A DNA stretch of 58,268 nucleotides from Bacillus pseudomycoides (GTDB taxonomy: Bacteria > Bacillota > Bacilli > Bacillales > Bacillaceae_G): contig NZ_NUQE01000022.1 of assembly GCF_002582035.1 (NCBI RefSeq), positions 163,898 to 222,165 on the forward strand, in the 5' to 3' direction. This document shows positions 9,960 through 20,088 of this stretch, piece by piece. The notes beneath the pieces were generated by a model. The model was not told where the DNA came from. It did not search any database and saw nothing but the letters and a program-made list of their open reading frames with translations. Positions within the stretch are counted from its first letter, which is position 1. Each line of letters begins with the position of its first letter. Made by a program: the position numbers and the translations under genes.

Positions 9960-11576
9960 ATGGAGATAAAAGAAATCTCTGTCCCGCTTCAAGGAGTTGT
10001 TGGGGACTATTTGAAACATAAAAAAGAGATTCAAGAATGCTTTGATTATCCGATAACGGAAGAGGGCTTTGTAAGACGTATACATGATTTGCGAAATAGA
10101 CAGTATCCAAGGCAAGAGTTAGTATCACATTTATTACAATATAACCAAGAGTTGAATGCGGGAGAAAAAACACTTCAAAATATCCATGCTTTGTTAGATG
10201 AAGATACATATGTTGTTGTTGGAGGGCAACAAGCAGGGTTATTAACTGGGCCTCTTTATACAATTCATAAAATTATATCTATTTTACAACTTGCAAAGGA
10301 AAAGGAAGCATCGCTGGGGGTGCGGGTTGTTCCGGTTTTTTGGATTGCTGGAGAAGATCATGACATTGATGAAATTAACCATGCTTTCGTTACGAAAAAT
10401 GGAAAGGTGAAAAAGACAATTTTTCACGAGCGTCATCCATATAAATCGAGTGCTTCTGAAATGGAGATTTCCATTGAGGATTGTAAACGATGGATAGAAG
10501 AAATATTTAAAACATATCCAGAAACAAAATATACAAAGGACGTATTGCATTTTGTAGATGAATGCTTACAGCAATCGCGGACATATGTTGATTTCTTTGC
10601 GTATCTTATTACAAAGTTATTTACACAATCAGGTTTAATTCTTGTAGATTCTCATCATCCAATCCTTCGAACTATGGAAGTGCCCTTTTTCAAAGAAATA
10701 TTAGCACGCTATAAAAATGTGCAAGAAGGACTTAACAATCAGCAACGTGTGTTACGTGAGCAAGGATATAAACCGATTATTGAAACAAAACAGAATAATG
10801 TTCATATTTTTATGAACATTAATGGAGAGCGTCTGCTGTTAGAAGAAGAAGAGGGCCGTTTCATCTGTAAAGAGGGGATGTATTCATTTTCGTATGAGGA
10901 GCTCCTAGAAAGAATAGAGAGTCACCCTGAACAATTTAGTAACAATGTTGTAACAAGACCGCTTATGCAAGAATATGTTTTCCCTACGCTCGCATTTATT
11001 GGTGGGCCAGGAGAAATTGCGTATTGGAGCGAACTACAACAAGTGTTTCATGCGATGGATTTCCAAATGCCACCGGTTGTGCCGCGTTTGACAATTAGCT
11101 ATTTAGCGCGCGATATTGAAACTGATTTACAAGATTTGCAGCTGCAGGAAAGTGAAGTGTTCAATAAAGGTGTTACTACACTCCGAGAAAAGTGGCTATC
11201 TATGCAAGTTGAAGAGCCGATAGACGATCAATTTACTCATGCAGCGGAGCAAATCGGAGCAATTCATACATCTTTACAACAATTTGTACAAAAAGTAAAC
11301 CCGGGTTTGCGAGATTTTGCAAAGAAAAATGAGTTGAAAATTATGCAACAACTTGAATTGTTAGAGCGAACACTTCAAGCTGATTTTGAGAAAAAACATG
11401 AAGTGCAGCTTAATAAATTTCGCCGAATTGAAAATTCTTTACAACCTCTATATGCACCGCAAGAACGGGTATGGAATATTTGTTATTACTTAAATGTTTA
11501 TGGACTTGATTTTGTGGAACGAGTGATGAATCAAACTTTTAGTTGGAGTGGAAAACAGCATATTATAAAATTATAA
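9960..11576 (+). CDS. bshC: Putative cysteine ligase BshC (bacillithiol synthesis)
   Basis: BshC is the last enzyme of bacillithiol synthesis, adding cysteine to glucosaminyl-malate. The 538-residue protein matches the family length and shows characteristic blocks VVVGGQQAGLLTGPLYT, IAGEDHDIDEINH and FIGGPGEIAYWSEL, followed by a C-terminal coiled-coil region rich in Glu/Lys/Gln (about 430-490). The start at 9960 is chosen because GAAAGGAAGAAGT precedes it. The gene lies 78 nt after panE and ends at a perfect palindromic terminator. In Bacillus this gene normally precedes mraZ, which is missing here. Confidence 0.93.
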   Translation: MEIKEISVPLQGVVGDYLKHKKEIQECFDYPITEEGFVRRIHDLRNRQYPRQELVSHLLQYNQELNAGEKTLQNIHALLDEDTYVVVGGQQAGLLTGPLYTIHKIISILQLAKEKEASLGVRVVPVFWIAGEDHDIDEINHAFVTKNGKVKKTIFHERHPYKSSASEMEISIEDCKRWIEEIFKTYPETKYTKDVLHFVDECLQQSRTYVDFFAYLITKLFTQSGLILVDSHHPILRTMEVPFFKEILARYKNVQEGLNNQQRVLREQGYKPIIETKQNNVHIFMNINGERLLLEEEEGRFICKEGMYSFSYEELLERIESHPEQFSNNVVTRPLMQEYVFPTLAFIGGPGEIAYWSELQQVFHAMDFQMPPVVPRLTISYLARDIETDLQDLQLQESEVFNKGVTTLREKWLSMQVEEPIDDQFTHAAEQIGAIHTSLQQFVQKVNPGLRDFAKKNELKIMQQLELLERTLQADFEKKHEVQLNKFRRIENSLQPLYAPQERVWNICYYLNVYGLDFVERVMNQTFSWSGKQHIIKL

Positions 11577-11606
11577 AATCCTGCTCTTAAGAGCAGGATT
11601 TTATTT
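11575..11606 (+). terminator. Terminator after bshC
   Basis: A perfect 28-nt palindrome (14-bp arms, AAAATCCTGCTCTT and its complement, 11575-11602) is followed by a T-rich tail. It overlaps the bshC stop codon. Confidence 0.9.
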
Positions 11607-11707
11607 TATTTTGTGGAATTACCTGTAAAATAATTTTATTTATTTGTTATGTAAATCTTAGCGTATAAAAGCTGAGCGTATTCTTTTTTTTGAAGAACAG
11701 TACTTTT

Positions 11708-11757
11708 TTTGACAAAATAGAACAAAATGAAAGTAGATTATTATTTTTTTCGACAGG
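11708..11757. promoter_or_regulatory. Two Spo0A-box-like sites upstream of rsmH
   Basis: TTTGACAAA (11708-11716) matches the reverse 0A-box consensus TTYGACAAA in all nine positions, and TTCGACAGG (11749-11757) matches in seven, 41 bp apart. Both lie in the 395-bp gap before rsmH, ftsL, pbpB and spoVD. TTGACA at 11709 could instead be a -35 element (TAGATT 19 bp downstream), so a regulatory reading is tentative. Confidence 0.35.
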
Positions 11758-11801
11758 TTTTTATGCATTTTCCCGCAAAAGATGATAAAATTTAGTATAT
11801 A

Positions 11802-11928
11802 ATAAGGTGACATTACCATTAGTAGGGAGTTGTGTTCCTGCTAATTGTCGGCTATACCAATCAGACCCTTATGAGCAGTTATCTCAATTCCACATAATTT
11901 TGCGGATTGACTGTTAAAGCGGGATAAA
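11802..11928 (+). repeat. bcr1-like repeat, diverged (copy 5)
   Basis: It starts ATAAGGTGACATTACCATTA, then AGTAGGGAG / CTGCTAATTG, CCAATCAGACCCTTATGAGC, AGTTATCTC and ends ACTGTTAAAGCGGGATAAAA. The block order is that of the other copies but with many substitutions. It occupies the place where mraZ would be expected, and ends 43 nt before rsmH. Confidence 0.6.
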
Positions 11929-11971
11929 AAGATACGTCAAGAGGATTATTTTGCAAAAAGTAGGTGCAATA

Positions 11972-12904
11972 ATGTTTAAACATGTAACAGTGCTTTTAAA
12001 AGAAACAGTAGATGGTTTAGAAATTAAACCAAACGGTACATATGTAGATTGTACGCTAGGAGGTGGAGGTCATAGTGCTTATTTACTATCTCAACTTTCC
12101 GAAGAAGGAAGACTAATTGCATTTGATCAAGATGAGATTGCAATTCAAAATGCAAAAGAAAAATTCTCTTCTTACAACGGCCAATTTATAACTGTAAAAA
12201 GTAACTTTCGCTATTTGAAGGAAAGATTAGATGAATTAGGAATTACAGAAGTAGATGGTATTTTATTTGATTTAGGTGTTTCGTCCCCACAATTAGATAC
12301 ACCAGAACGTGGATTTAGCTATCATCACGATGCTCCGCTTGATATGCGCATGGATCAAAATGCCCCATTAACAGCATATGACGTTGTAAATAGTTGGTCA
12401 TATGAACAACTTGTAAGAATCTTTTTTCAATATGGTGAAGAAAAATTTTCGAAGCAAATTGCAAGAAAAATTGAAGCGTACCGTGAGACAAAGCCAATTG
12501 AAACAACTGGAGAGTTAGTGGAATTGATTAAAGAAGGGATTCCAGCTCCAGCACGTCGGACTGGTGGACATCCTGCAAAGCGAGTATTTCAGGCAATTCG
12601 TATTGCAGTTAACGATGAATTAAAAGTATTTGAGGAAGCGTTGGAAGCGGCGATTGATATAACGAAAACAGGTGGGCGGATTAGCGTTATCACATTCCAT
12701 TCATTAGAAGATCGCATTTGTAAAGTGACATTTAAAAAACATAGTACAACACCTCAGCTTCCACCAGGATTACCAATTATTCCCGATGAATATAAACCGA
12801 AATTGAAGCTAATTACAAGAAAGCCAATTTTACCTTCTGATGTAGAATTAGAAGAAAATAATCGAGCGCGTTCTTCAAAACTACGAATTGCTGAGAAATT
12901 ATAA
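11972..12904 (+). CDS. rsmH: 16S rRNA (cytosine1402-N4)-methyltransferase RsmH
   Basis: RsmH (MraW) methylates N4 of C1402 in 16S rRNA using SAM. The 310-residue protein has the SAM motif [10 protein letters not shown] near residues 27-36, the [11 protein letters not shown] block and [14 protein letters not shown]. The start at 11972 ([11 protein letters not shown]) fits the family N-terminus and has TAGGTG in front; the frame opens 21 nt earlier with a TTG that is less likely. It is the first intact gene of the dcw cluster here, with ftsL 15 nt downstream. Confidence 0.95.
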   Translation: MFKHVTVLLKETVDGLEIKPNGTYVDCTLGGGGHSAYLLSQLSEEGRLIAFDQDEIAIQNAKEKFSSYNGQFITVKSNFRYLKERLDELGITEVDGILFDLGVSSPQLDTPERGFSYHHDAPLDMRMDQNAPLTAYDVVNSWSYEQLVRIFFQYGEEKFSKQIARKIEAYRETKPIETTGELVELIKEGIPAPARRTGGHPAKRVFQAIRIAVNDELKVFEEALEAAIDITKTGGRISVITFHSLEDRICKVTFKKHSTTPQLPPGLPIIPDEYKPKLKLITRKPILPSDVELEENNRARSSKLRIAEKL

Positions 12905-12919
12905 AAAGGAGAGAGAGGT

Positions 12920-13276
12920 ATGACGAATTTAGCCGTTAAGTATAAAAAACAGCAAGTAGAAGTACAATCTCAAGCTCCGCAGCAAGTAATACAGCCAGGT
13001 GTGAAAACAAAAATTACAAGAATTGAAAAATTATTGTATGTAGCATTTATTGGCTTTTTATTGTATGCATGTGTGGCGTTTATTGGAAATAAAGCGGCAA
13101 TATATGAAGCTGATGCTAAAGCAACAAAAATGGAAAGCGAAATTACAAAACAACAAAAAGAAAATCAAGAATTACAGGCTGAAACTGAAAAGCTAAAAAG
13201 TTATGATCGCATTGCGGAAATTGCAAAAAAACATGGGCTTGAAATCAATGCGAATAATGTAAAAGGCTTAAATTAA
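12920..13276 (+). CDS. ftsL: Cell division protein FtsL
   Basis: FtsL is a bitopic divisome protein that associates with DivIC and DivIB and supports PBP2B at the septum. The 118-residue sequence shows a cytoplasmic N-terminus of about 37 residues, one transmembrane helix (about 38-56) and an extracytoplasmic leucine-zipper-like coiled coil (about 62-105) with the ending DRIAEIAKKHGLEI that is typical of FtsL. AAAAGGAGAGAGGT precedes the ATG. It sits between rsmH and pbpB as in other Bacillus. Confidence 0.95.
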   Translation: MTNLAVKYKKQQVEVQSQAPQQVIQPGVKTKITRIEKLLYVAFIGFLLYACVAFIGNKAAIYEADAKATKMESEITKQQKENQELQAETEKLKSYDRIAEIAKKHGLEINANNVKGLN

Positions 13277-13297
13277 TCCAATAGGTGTGAAGAAGAG

Positions 13298-15460
13298 ATG
13301 AATACACGTAAATTTCATACCAACAAAGGAGCAGGGTTCTTCATCAAGGTTTTTCTCCTGCTCTTTTTTCTGTTGTTAGCCCGCTTTCTTTATATTCAAG
13401 TAACAAAAACAGTACATGGAGTAGATTTAGAGGCAATTGCGCAGCAAAAACATAATAAAGATGGGGTGCTCGAAGCAAATCGAGGAACCATTTATGATCA
13501 AAATGGTTATGTGCTTGCTCAAGATGCAAATTCATATAAGATGGTTGCTACTTTAAAAGGACAAGATCATATAGAAGACAAAGAAGATGCTGCAGAGAAA
13601 CTATCGAAAGCACTTAATGTAAGTAAAGAAGAAATTTTGAAGTACTTAAATAAAGACCTTACACAAGTGGAGTTTGGATCAATTGGAAAAAATTTAACAA
13701 AAGAAAAAAAGGACGAAATTGAAAGTTTGAAAATAAAAGGAATTTCTTTTGTTCCAGAAAAAGCAAGGGTATATCCGAATGGAGATTTTGCTTCGTACGT
13801 ACTTGGATATGCTAAGCCGAATGATGAAGGAATTGGAGAAGGACAGTTCGGACTTGAAAAGAGTTTAGATAAATATTTACGTGCTTCTAACGGAAGTGTA
13901 TCGTATACGGGTGACACGAAAGGTGTCTCACTAGAAGAGCAAAAAAATGATGTGAAGCCTCCTAAAAACGGAGATAATGTATATTTAACAATTGATCAAC
14001 GTATTCAAAGCTTCCTAGAAGATGCGATGAAAGAAGCGGAAAAACATTATGATCCGTCAATGTTAATTGGAGTCGTAGCTGATCCAAAAACAGGGGAAAT
14101 TTTAGCGATGTCTAGTAGACCAAGTTATGACCCAAATAAACGAGACATTGATTATTTTTTAAATGATCCCATTGCTACTGCTTATGAACCAGGTTCGACA
14201 ATGAAAATCTTTACGTTAGCGGCTGCGATTAATGAAGGTGTATACAATGGCCAAGAGTATTATCAATCTGGTACGTACAAAGTAGGAAATTCGGTAATTA
14301 AAGATCATAATAATGGTGCAGGATGGGGCTCTATTACGTTTGATGAAGGAGTTGAGCGTTCATCAAACGTTGCTTTTGCGATTCTAGGAAATGAAAAGCT
14401 GGGACCCGATCGTTTCCATCAATATATTCATAAATTTCATTTAGATCAAAAGACAGGAATTGATTTGCCTGGCGAAGGTGGAAATACAATTTTATTTGAT
14501 AAGCCAATTCAGCAGGTAACAACGGCATTCGGACAAGGTTCTACAGTAACTCCAATTCAACTTGTGCAAGCGGCTACTGCAATTGCTAACGACGGAAAAA
14601 TGATGAAGCCGTATGTAGTTGATAAGATTGTAGATCCAGCGGATAATAAAGTTGTCGAGGATCACAAACCGGAAGTGGTAGAAGAACCGGTTACAAAAGA
14701 GACTGCAGAACACGTAAGGCAATTGTTAGAACAAGTTGTAACATCGCCTAAAGGAACGGGAACAGCGTATAAACTTGATAACTATTCTGTTGGTGGTAAA
14801 ACCGGAACAGCACAAATTCCGGATGGAAAAGGTGGTTATATGACAGGACGAGAAAATTATATTTTCTCATTCCTTGGTATGGCACCAATAGATGATCCGC
14901 AACTTGTCGTATATTTAGCGATTAAGCAGCCTAAATTAAAAGACACTGAAACCGGTGCACAACCGTTAGCTGAAATGTTTAAATCTGTAACGGAAAATAG
15001 TTTAGAGTATTTAAAGATTAAACCGAATGAAGTAAAAGATGTGAAAAAACAAACAGAACAGGAGCAAGCGGCTGTTCCAGATGTAACAGGGAAAACGATG
15101 GAAGAAGCAAAAGGAATATTAGAAAAGGCGAAGTTTCGACCTGTTGTGTTAGGAGAAGGAAAAGTTAAACAACAAGTGCCAAAAGCGAATGAAAAAACGT
15201 TACCGGGTGATCGAGTATTCTTAGTAGGAGATCAACCAAAAATGCCGAATATTAATGGTTGGGCACTTCGTGATGTCATGAATTTAGCGGAAGTATTAAA
15301 TCTAGATTTGAAACTTTCAGGTACAGGATATGTAACAGAACAGAGTGTTGCTGAAGGCACTCCGTTAAAAGAGCGAACTCCGCTAGAAGTAAAACTTGTT
15401 CCGCCTCTTGAACCGCAGCAAGAAGCGGAGAAGGAGCCGAGCAAAAAGGACGGCACTTAA
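13298..15460 (+). CDS. pbpB: Penicillin-binding protein 2B (class B, FtsI-like)
   Basis: A septal transpeptidase that cross-links peptidoglycan at the division site. Visible order in 720 residues: short cytoplasmic N-terminus, transmembrane anchor (about 15-33), PBP dimerisation domain (about 55-210), transpeptidase domain and two C-terminal PASTA repeats (about 595-655 and 656-705). The active-site motifs are STMK with Ser300, the SSN motif in VERSSNVAF, and KTGT starting at Lys501. All catalytic residues are present. It follows ftsL by 21 nt and precedes the sporulation paralogue spoVD. Confidence 0.96.
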   Translation: MNTRKFHTNKGAGFFIKVFLLLFFLLLARFLYIQVTKTVHGVDLEAIAQQKHNKDGVLEANRGTIYDQNGYVLAQDANSYKMVATLKGQDHIEDKEDAAEKLSKALNVSKEEILKYLNKDLTQVEFGSIGKNLTKEKKDEIESLKIKGISFVPEKARVYPNGDFASYVLGYAKPNDEGIGEGQFGLEKSLDKYLRASNGSVSYTGDTKGVSLEEQKNDVKPPKNGDNVYLTIDQRIQSFLEDAMKEAEKHYDPSMLIGVVADPKTGEILAMSSRPSYDPNKRDIDYFLNDPIATAYEPGSTMKIFTLAAAINEGVYNGQEYYQSGTYKVGNSVIKDHNNGAGWGSITFDEGVERSSNVAFAILGNEKLGPDRFHQYIHKFHLDQKTGIDLPGEGGNTILFDKPIQQVTTAFGQGSTVTPIQLVQAATAIANDGKMMKPYVVDKIVDPADNKVVEDHKPEVVEEPVTKETAEHVRQLLEQVVTSPKGTGTAYKLDNYSVGGKTGTAQIPDGKGGYMTGRENYIFSFLGMAPIDDPQLVVYLAIKQPKLKDTETGAQPLAEMFKSVTENSLEYLKIKPNEVKDVKKQTEQEQAAVPDVTGKTMEEAKGILEKAKFRPVVLGEGKVKQQVPKANEKTLPGDRVFLVGDQPKMPNINGWALRDVMNLAEVLNLDLKLSGTGYVTEQSVAEGTPLKERTPLEVKLVPPLEPQQEAEKEPSKKDGT

Positions 15461-15503
15461 CATTGGAGAAGTGGTCGTGTTCTAATTAAATAAGTACAAG
15501 CAT

Positions 15504-15546
15504 ATATTGGAACAAGTTAAGCGTAAAGGAGGCTTGTTCCAATATG
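15504..15546 (+). promoter_or_regulatory. Hairpin around the spoVD ribosome-binding site and start
   Basis: ATATTGGAACAAG (15504-15516) and CTTGTTCCAATAT (15533-15545) are perfect 13-bp complements. The 16-nt loop holds AAAGGAGG, and the 3' arm ends in the first two bases of the spoVD ATG. This presents the Shine-Dalgarno in a loop while pairing the start codon. No T-run follows, so it is not a terminator. Confidence 0.6.
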
Positions 15547-17457
15547 CGTGTATCGAATGTAACAGTAAGAAAACGACTTATTTTTGTACTTATATCTGGT
15601 ATACTGATTTTTACAATTATTGATATTCGTCTTGGATATGTGCAGTTTTTTCTTGGGAATATGTTAACAAATCGTGCGAAAGATTCGTGGAGCCGTAATA
15701 TTACATTTGAACCTGAGCGAGGGAAAATTGTAGATCGAAATGGTGTAGAGCTCGCAACAAATAAAAGTGCACCAACTGTCTTTGTGGTACCGAGGCAAAT
15801 TGAAAAACCAGCAGAGACTGCAGAGAAATTAGCTGCAGTTTTAGGTGTGTCGAAAGAAGAAATCTATCAGCGTCTTACGAAAAAAGAGTCCATAGTCAGA
15901 TTAGACAAAGGCGGGAGAAAAATTTCTCATGACAAGGCAAAAGAAGTTAGGGCTTTAAGTTTAAAAGGTGTATATATTGCTGAAGATTCCATTCGATATT
16001 ATCCGTTTGGAAAATATCTATCGCATGTGCTTGGATTTGCTGGAAGTGATAACCAAGGACTTATGGGGCTGGAGGCATATTATGACAAAGAATTAAATGG
16101 TGACAAAGGATATGTACGCTTTTTTGCAGATGCGAAAGGACAGCGTATGCCGAATATTGGTGATGATTATAAAGAACCTGGAGATGGCTTGGATTTAAAG
16201 TTAACAATTGATTCACGTATTCAGACGATTATGGAGAGGGAATTAAATATTGCAGATTCTACGTATCATCCAGATGGAATGATAGCAATTGCTATGAACC
16301 CAAATAATGGTGAAATTTTAGGTATGTCGAGTCGCCCAAGTTTTGATCCAGCAGATTTTAAAAGTGTTTCACCAGAAGTATTTAATCGAAATCTTCCTGT
16401 ATGGAGTACATATGAACCAGGGTCCACATTTAAAATTATTACACTTGCTGCTGCTTTAAATGAAAAATTAGTAGACTTGGAGAAAGATACGTTTTATGAT
16501 GATGGAGCGGCAGAAGTTGGCGGTGCAAGATTACGTTGCTGGAAAGCAGGGGGACACGGTAGCCAAACATTTTTAGAGGTTGTTCAAAACTCTTGTAACC
16601 CAGGGTTTGTAGAGCTTGGAGAACGTCTAGGAAAAGAAAAGCTGTTTCAATATATTCATGATTTTGGATTTGGCGAAAAAACGGGTATTGATTTACAAGG
16701 AGAAGGTAAAGGGATTTTATTTGATTTAAAAAAAGTAGGGCCTGTTGAGCAAGCGACGACAGCATTTGGTCAAGGGGTGTCTGTTACCCCTATTCAACAA
16801 GTTGCAGCAGTAGCTGCTGCTGTAAATGGAGGCACGTTATATCAGCCGTACATTGCGAAAGAGTTTATAGATCCAACTACGAATAAAGTGATTAGTAAAA
16901 CAACGCCTGTTGCGAAGAGACAAGTTATTTCCAAGGAAACATCTGAACAAGTGCGTTATGCACTTGAAAATGTTGTGGCAAAAGGTTCAGGTAAAGGTGC
17001 TTATATTGATGGTTATCCTGTCGGAGGAAAGACTGGTACAGCCCAAAAAGTAAAAGATGGGAAATATTTAGATAACAACTATATCGTGTCATTCGTTGGA
17101 TTTGCACCAGTAGATGATCCGCAAATTGTTGTATATGTCGCTGTAGACAATCCAAAAGGGGTTACACAATTTGGCGGGGTTGTAGCTGCACCAATCGTTG
17201 GGAATATCCTTCGTGATGTTTTGCCGGTTATGGGAGTAGAGCCTAGAAAAGAGCAAATTGAAAAGAAATTAACTTGGGATGAGACGCCTTTAGTAGAGGT
17301 CCCTAATATAGTAGGCATGGATAGAAAAGAATTACAAAGCCAACTAGTTGATTTGCAATTAGATGTTAGCGGTGAAGGAGATAAAGTGGTTGAACAATCT
17401 CCGAAACCGGGTACGAAAGTAAAAGCAGGATCAAAGATTCGAATATACTTTAATTGA
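15544..17457 (+). CDS. spoVD: Stage V sporulation protein D (spore cortex PBP)
   Basis: SpoVD is a class B penicillin-binding protein needed for spore cortex synthesis, working with the SEDS polymerase SpoVE encoded downstream. The 637-residue protein has an N-terminal membrane anchor (about 10-31), a dimerisation domain, a transpeptidase domain with STFK (Ser294), the SCN motif in VQNSCNPGF and KTGT from Lys496, and one C-terminal PASTA domain (about 580-637). A single PASTA and the sequence after pbpB distinguish it from PBP2B. The start lies in a hairpin (15504-15545), which suggests translational control. Confidence 0.95.
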   Translation: MRVSNVTVRKRLIFVLISGILIFTIIDIRLGYVQFFLGNMLTNRAKDSWSRNITFEPERGKIVDRNGVELATNKSAPTVFVVPRQIEKPAETAEKLAAVLGVSKEEIYQRLTKKESIVRLDKGGRKISHDKAKEVRALSLKGVYIAEDSIRYYPFGKYLSHVLGFAGSDNQGLMGLEAYYDKELNGDKGYVRFFADAKGQRMPNIGDDYKEPGDGLDLKLTIDSRIQTIMERELNIADSTYHPDGMIAIAMNPNNGEILGMSSRPSFDPADFKSVSPEVFNRNLPVWSTYEPGSTFKIITLAAALNEKLVDLEKDTFYDDGAAEVGGARLRCWKAGGHGSQTFLEVVQNSCNPGFVELGERLGKEKLFQYIHDFGFGEKTGIDLQGEGKGILFDLKKVGPVEQATTAFGQGVSVTPIQQVAAVAAAVNGGTLYQPYIAKEFIDPTTNKVISKTTPVAKRQVISKETSEQVRYALENVVAKGSGKGAYIDGYPVGGKTGTAQKVKDGKYLDNNYIVSFVGFAPVDDPQIVVYVAVDNPKGVTQFGGVVAAPIVGNILRDVLPVMGVEPRKEQIEKKLTWDETPLVEVPNIVGMDRKELQSQLVDLQLDVSGEGDKVVEQSPKPGTKVKAGSKIRIYFN

Positions 17458-17499
17458 GTAAGTGTGTTTATTTAAGATACAATAACATTCAACTAACTA

Positions 17500-17525
17500 G
17501 CAGTGAGACACTTGTTTCTCACTGC
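17500..17525 (+). repeat. Inverted repeat in the spoVD-murE gap
   Basis: GCAGTGAGA (17500-17508) and TCTCACTGC (17517-17525) form a 9-bp stem. No T-run follows, so it is a weak terminator candidate at best. It may be a fragment of a bcr-type repeat or an mRNA processing or stability element. The rest of the 161-bp gap has nothing I can name except GAGAGGG before murE. Confidence 0.4.
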
Positions 17526-17618
17526 CTGTTAATTAAGAAATTGTTGCTCTTATGTATGGAGTTCTTTGAAATTATCCATTTATAAGGAATAAATAAAGAG
17601 TAGAGAGGGTTTAAAGAA

Positions 17619-19094
17619 ATGAAGTTGCATACACTTGTATCAAGTTTGCATGATTTTCCGGTTGTTCCAAAAGAAAATCCAGAAATTACATCTATTGAAG
17701 CGGATTCACGTAAAGTGACAAATGGAAGTTTATTTGTATGTATAAAAGGTTACACGGTTGATAGTCATGAATTTGCTAAGCAAGCAGCCGCGCAAGGTGC
17801 GGCTGCTATTGTTGCGGAAAGGCCTATTGATGTTGACGTTCCAGTTGTACTTGTTAAAGATACAGTGCGCTCTTTGGCGGTGTTAGCTGACTATTTTTAT
17901 GGACAGCCAACGCAAAAGTTACATTTAATTGGGGTTACAGGTACAAATGGAAAGACAACAACATCGCATATAATGAACGAAATTATGCGTGCACATGGAC
18001 ATAAAACAGGGCTAATTGGAACAATTAATATGAAAATAGGTGACGAAACATTTGAAGTGAAAAACACAACACCAGATGCATTAACCTTACAACAAATGTT
18101 CTATAAAATGGTTGAACAAAATGTAAATAGTGCTGTTATGGAAGTATCTTCACATGCTTTGCATCTTGGAAGAGTACATGGATGTGACTACGATGTGGCA
18201 GTGTTTACGAATTTAACGCAAGATCATTTAGATTATCATAAAACAATGGAAGAGTATAAACATACAAAAGGCTTGCTATTCGCGCAGCTTGGTAATAGTT
18301 ACCACCATCATCGTGTAAAATATGCTGTATTAAACAATGACGATGCTGCAGCAACTGATTATATGAAAAGTACGGCAGCGACAGTGATTACATATGGCAT
18401 TGATACGAAAAGTGATGTAATGGCGAAAAATATTGAGATGACAAGTGCTGGCACGACCTTTACGCTTGTAACTCCTAATGAAAGCATCAAAGTGACAATG
18501 AAATTAATTGGGAAATTTAATGTATATAATGTATTAGCTGCAACAGCAGCATGTCTTGTTTCTGGTGTAGCACTGCAAACGATTATTGATGTTGTGAAAG
18601 AATTAAAAGGTGTACCTGGGCGTTTTGAAGTTGTTGATGGAGGTCAAGATTTTACTGTTATTGTTGATTATGCACATACACCTGATAGTTTAGAAAATGT
18701 ATTGATGACAACGAAACAATTTGCAAAAGGAAATGTTTATTGTATCGTTGGTTGTGGTGGGGATCGAGATCGCACGAAACGACCAATTATGGCGAATGTC
18801 GCATCTAAATTTGCAACGCACGCAATCTATACATCAGACAACCCGCGCAGCGAACAGCCCCAAGCAATTCTTGATGATATGATAGAAGGTGTAAAAGGGA
18901 ATAATTATAAAGTGATTGTTGATCGAAAAGAAGCGATTTCTCATGCTGTTGCTGAGGCAAAAGCTGGAGATATTATTGTAATTGCTGGTAAAGGTCATGA
19001 AACATATCAAATTATCGGTACAGAAGTACATCATTTTGACGATCGTGAGGTTGCTTGGGAGGCAATTGCACAACGTTTAAGCATGAAAGAATAA
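17619..19094 (+). CDS. murE: UDP-MurNAc-tripeptide synthetase (meso-DAP adding)
   Basis: MurE adds the third amino acid to UDP-MurNAc-L-Ala-D-Glu. The 491-residue Mur ligase has the P-loop [11 protein letters not shown] near 106-116, the central ligase domain, and the DNPR motif at 407-410, which selects meso-diaminopimelate. AGAGAGGG lies upstream of the ATG. The gene is followed after 22 nt by mraY and heads the precursor-synthesis block murE-mraY-murD. Confidence 0.96.
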   Translation: MKLHTLVSSLHDFPVVPKENPEITSIEADSRKVTNGSLFVCIKGYTVDSHEFAKQAAAQGAAAIVAERPIDVDVPVVLVKDTVRSLAVLADYFYGQPTQKLHLIGVTGTNGKTTTSHIMNEIMRAHGHKTGLIGTINMKIGDETFEVKNTTPDALTLQQMFYKMVEQNVNSAVMEVSSHALHLGRVHGCDYDVAVFTNLTQDHLDYHKTMEEYKHTKGLLFAQLGNSYHHHRVKYAVLNNDDAAATDYMKSTAATVITYGIDTKSDVMAKNIEMTSAGTTFTLVTPNESIKVTMKLIGKFNVYNVLAATAACLVSGVALQTIIDVVKELKGVPGRFEVVDGGQDFTVIVDYAHTPDSLENVLMTTKQFAKGNVYCIVGCGGDRDRTKRPIMANVASKFATHAIYTSDNPRSEQPQAILDDMIEGVKGNNYKVIVDRKEAISHAVAEAKAGDIIVIAGKGHETYQIIGTEVHHFDDREVAWEAIAQRLSMKE

Positions 19095-19116
19095 CAACAA
19101 GAGAGGGGGACTAAAT

Positions 19117-20088
19117 ATGCTTGAACAAGGATTATTAATTACAGTTGGGGTGGCATTTTTAATTTCTGTTGCGTTGTCACCAATTTTTATTCCGTTTTTA
19201 CGCCGTTTAAAGTTTGGACAGAGCATTCGTGATGAAGGTCCGAAATCGCATCAAAAGAAATCAGGAACACCAACCATGGGCGGAATTGTTATTTTTATTT
19301 CAGTTATGATTACGTCTATTATTATGATGTTTAAGTTTCAAAAGAGCACTGAGACATTTTTATTGCTTCTTGTTACGTTTGGTTATGGTTTAATCGGATT
19401 TCTTGATGATTACATTAAAGTTGTTAAAAAAAGAAATCTTGGTTTGACATCAAAACAAAAATTAATAGGGCAGTTTATTATTGCAGTAGCTTTCTTTATC
19501 ATTGCAAAGGGCCAAGGCTTTGATACACATTTAAGTATTCCAGGAACAGAAATTAAGTTTGATTTACACTGGGCATACTTTGTCCTTGTTCTTTTTATGT
19601 TGATAGGAGCTTCAAATGCAGTTAACTTAACTGATGGGCTAGATGGATTATTGGCAGGAACAGCTGCCATTGCATTTGGTGCATATAGTATCATTGCTCT
19701 TGCTCAGGAGCAGTACACAATTGCTATTTTTTGTATGGCAGTTGTTGGAGCTGTATTAGGGTTTTTAGTATTTAATGCTCATCCTGCAAAAGTATTTATG
19801 GGAGATACGGGATCTTTAGCACTTGGTGGTGCTTTAGCTGCTGTTTCAATTTTAACGAAAACAGAATTATTATTAGTCATCATTGGTGGGATGTTTGTTA
19901 TTGAAACGCTCTCTGTTATTATTCAAGTTGTTTCGTTTAAAACAAGAGGAAAGCGTGTATTCAAAATGAGTCCGCTTCATCACCACTATGAATTATGCGG
20001 TTGGTCAGAATGGCGCGTAGTTGTAACATTCTGGTCAGTAGGGCTTTTATTTGCAGTGTTAGGAATTTATATCGGGGTGTGGATGTAA
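19117..20088 (+). CDS. mraY: Phospho-MurNAc-pentapeptide transferase MraY
   Basis: MraY transfers phospho-MurNAc-pentapeptide from UDP to undecaprenyl phosphate, forming lipid I at the membrane. The 323-residue polytopic protein has about ten hydrophobic segments and the family motifs [21 protein letters not shown] and the histidine motif PLHHHYE. Length is normal. AAGAGAGGGGGAC precedes the ATG. The TAA stop is directly followed by the TTG start of murD, implying translational coupling. Confidence 0.97.
   Translation: MLEQGLLITVGVAFLISVALSPIFIPFLRRLKFGQSIRDEGPKSHQKKSGTPTMGGIVIFISVMITSIIMMFKFQKSTETFLLLLVTFGYGLIGFLDDYIKVVKKRNLGLTSKQKLIGQFIIAVAFFIIAKGQGFDTHLSIPGTEIKFDLHWAYFVLVLFMLIGASNAVNLTDGLDGLLAGTAAIAFGAYSIIALAQEQYTIAIFCMAVVGAVLGFLVFNAHPAKVFMGDTGSLALGGALAAVSILTKTELLLVIIGGMFVIETLSVIIQVVSFKTRGKRVFKMSPLHHHYELCGWSEWRVVVTFWSVGLLFAVLGIYIGVWM

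Noticed and set aside
17500-17525. Hairpin after spoVD as a terminator
   Set aside because: No T-run follows the 9-bp stem, so it is listed only as an inverted repeat.
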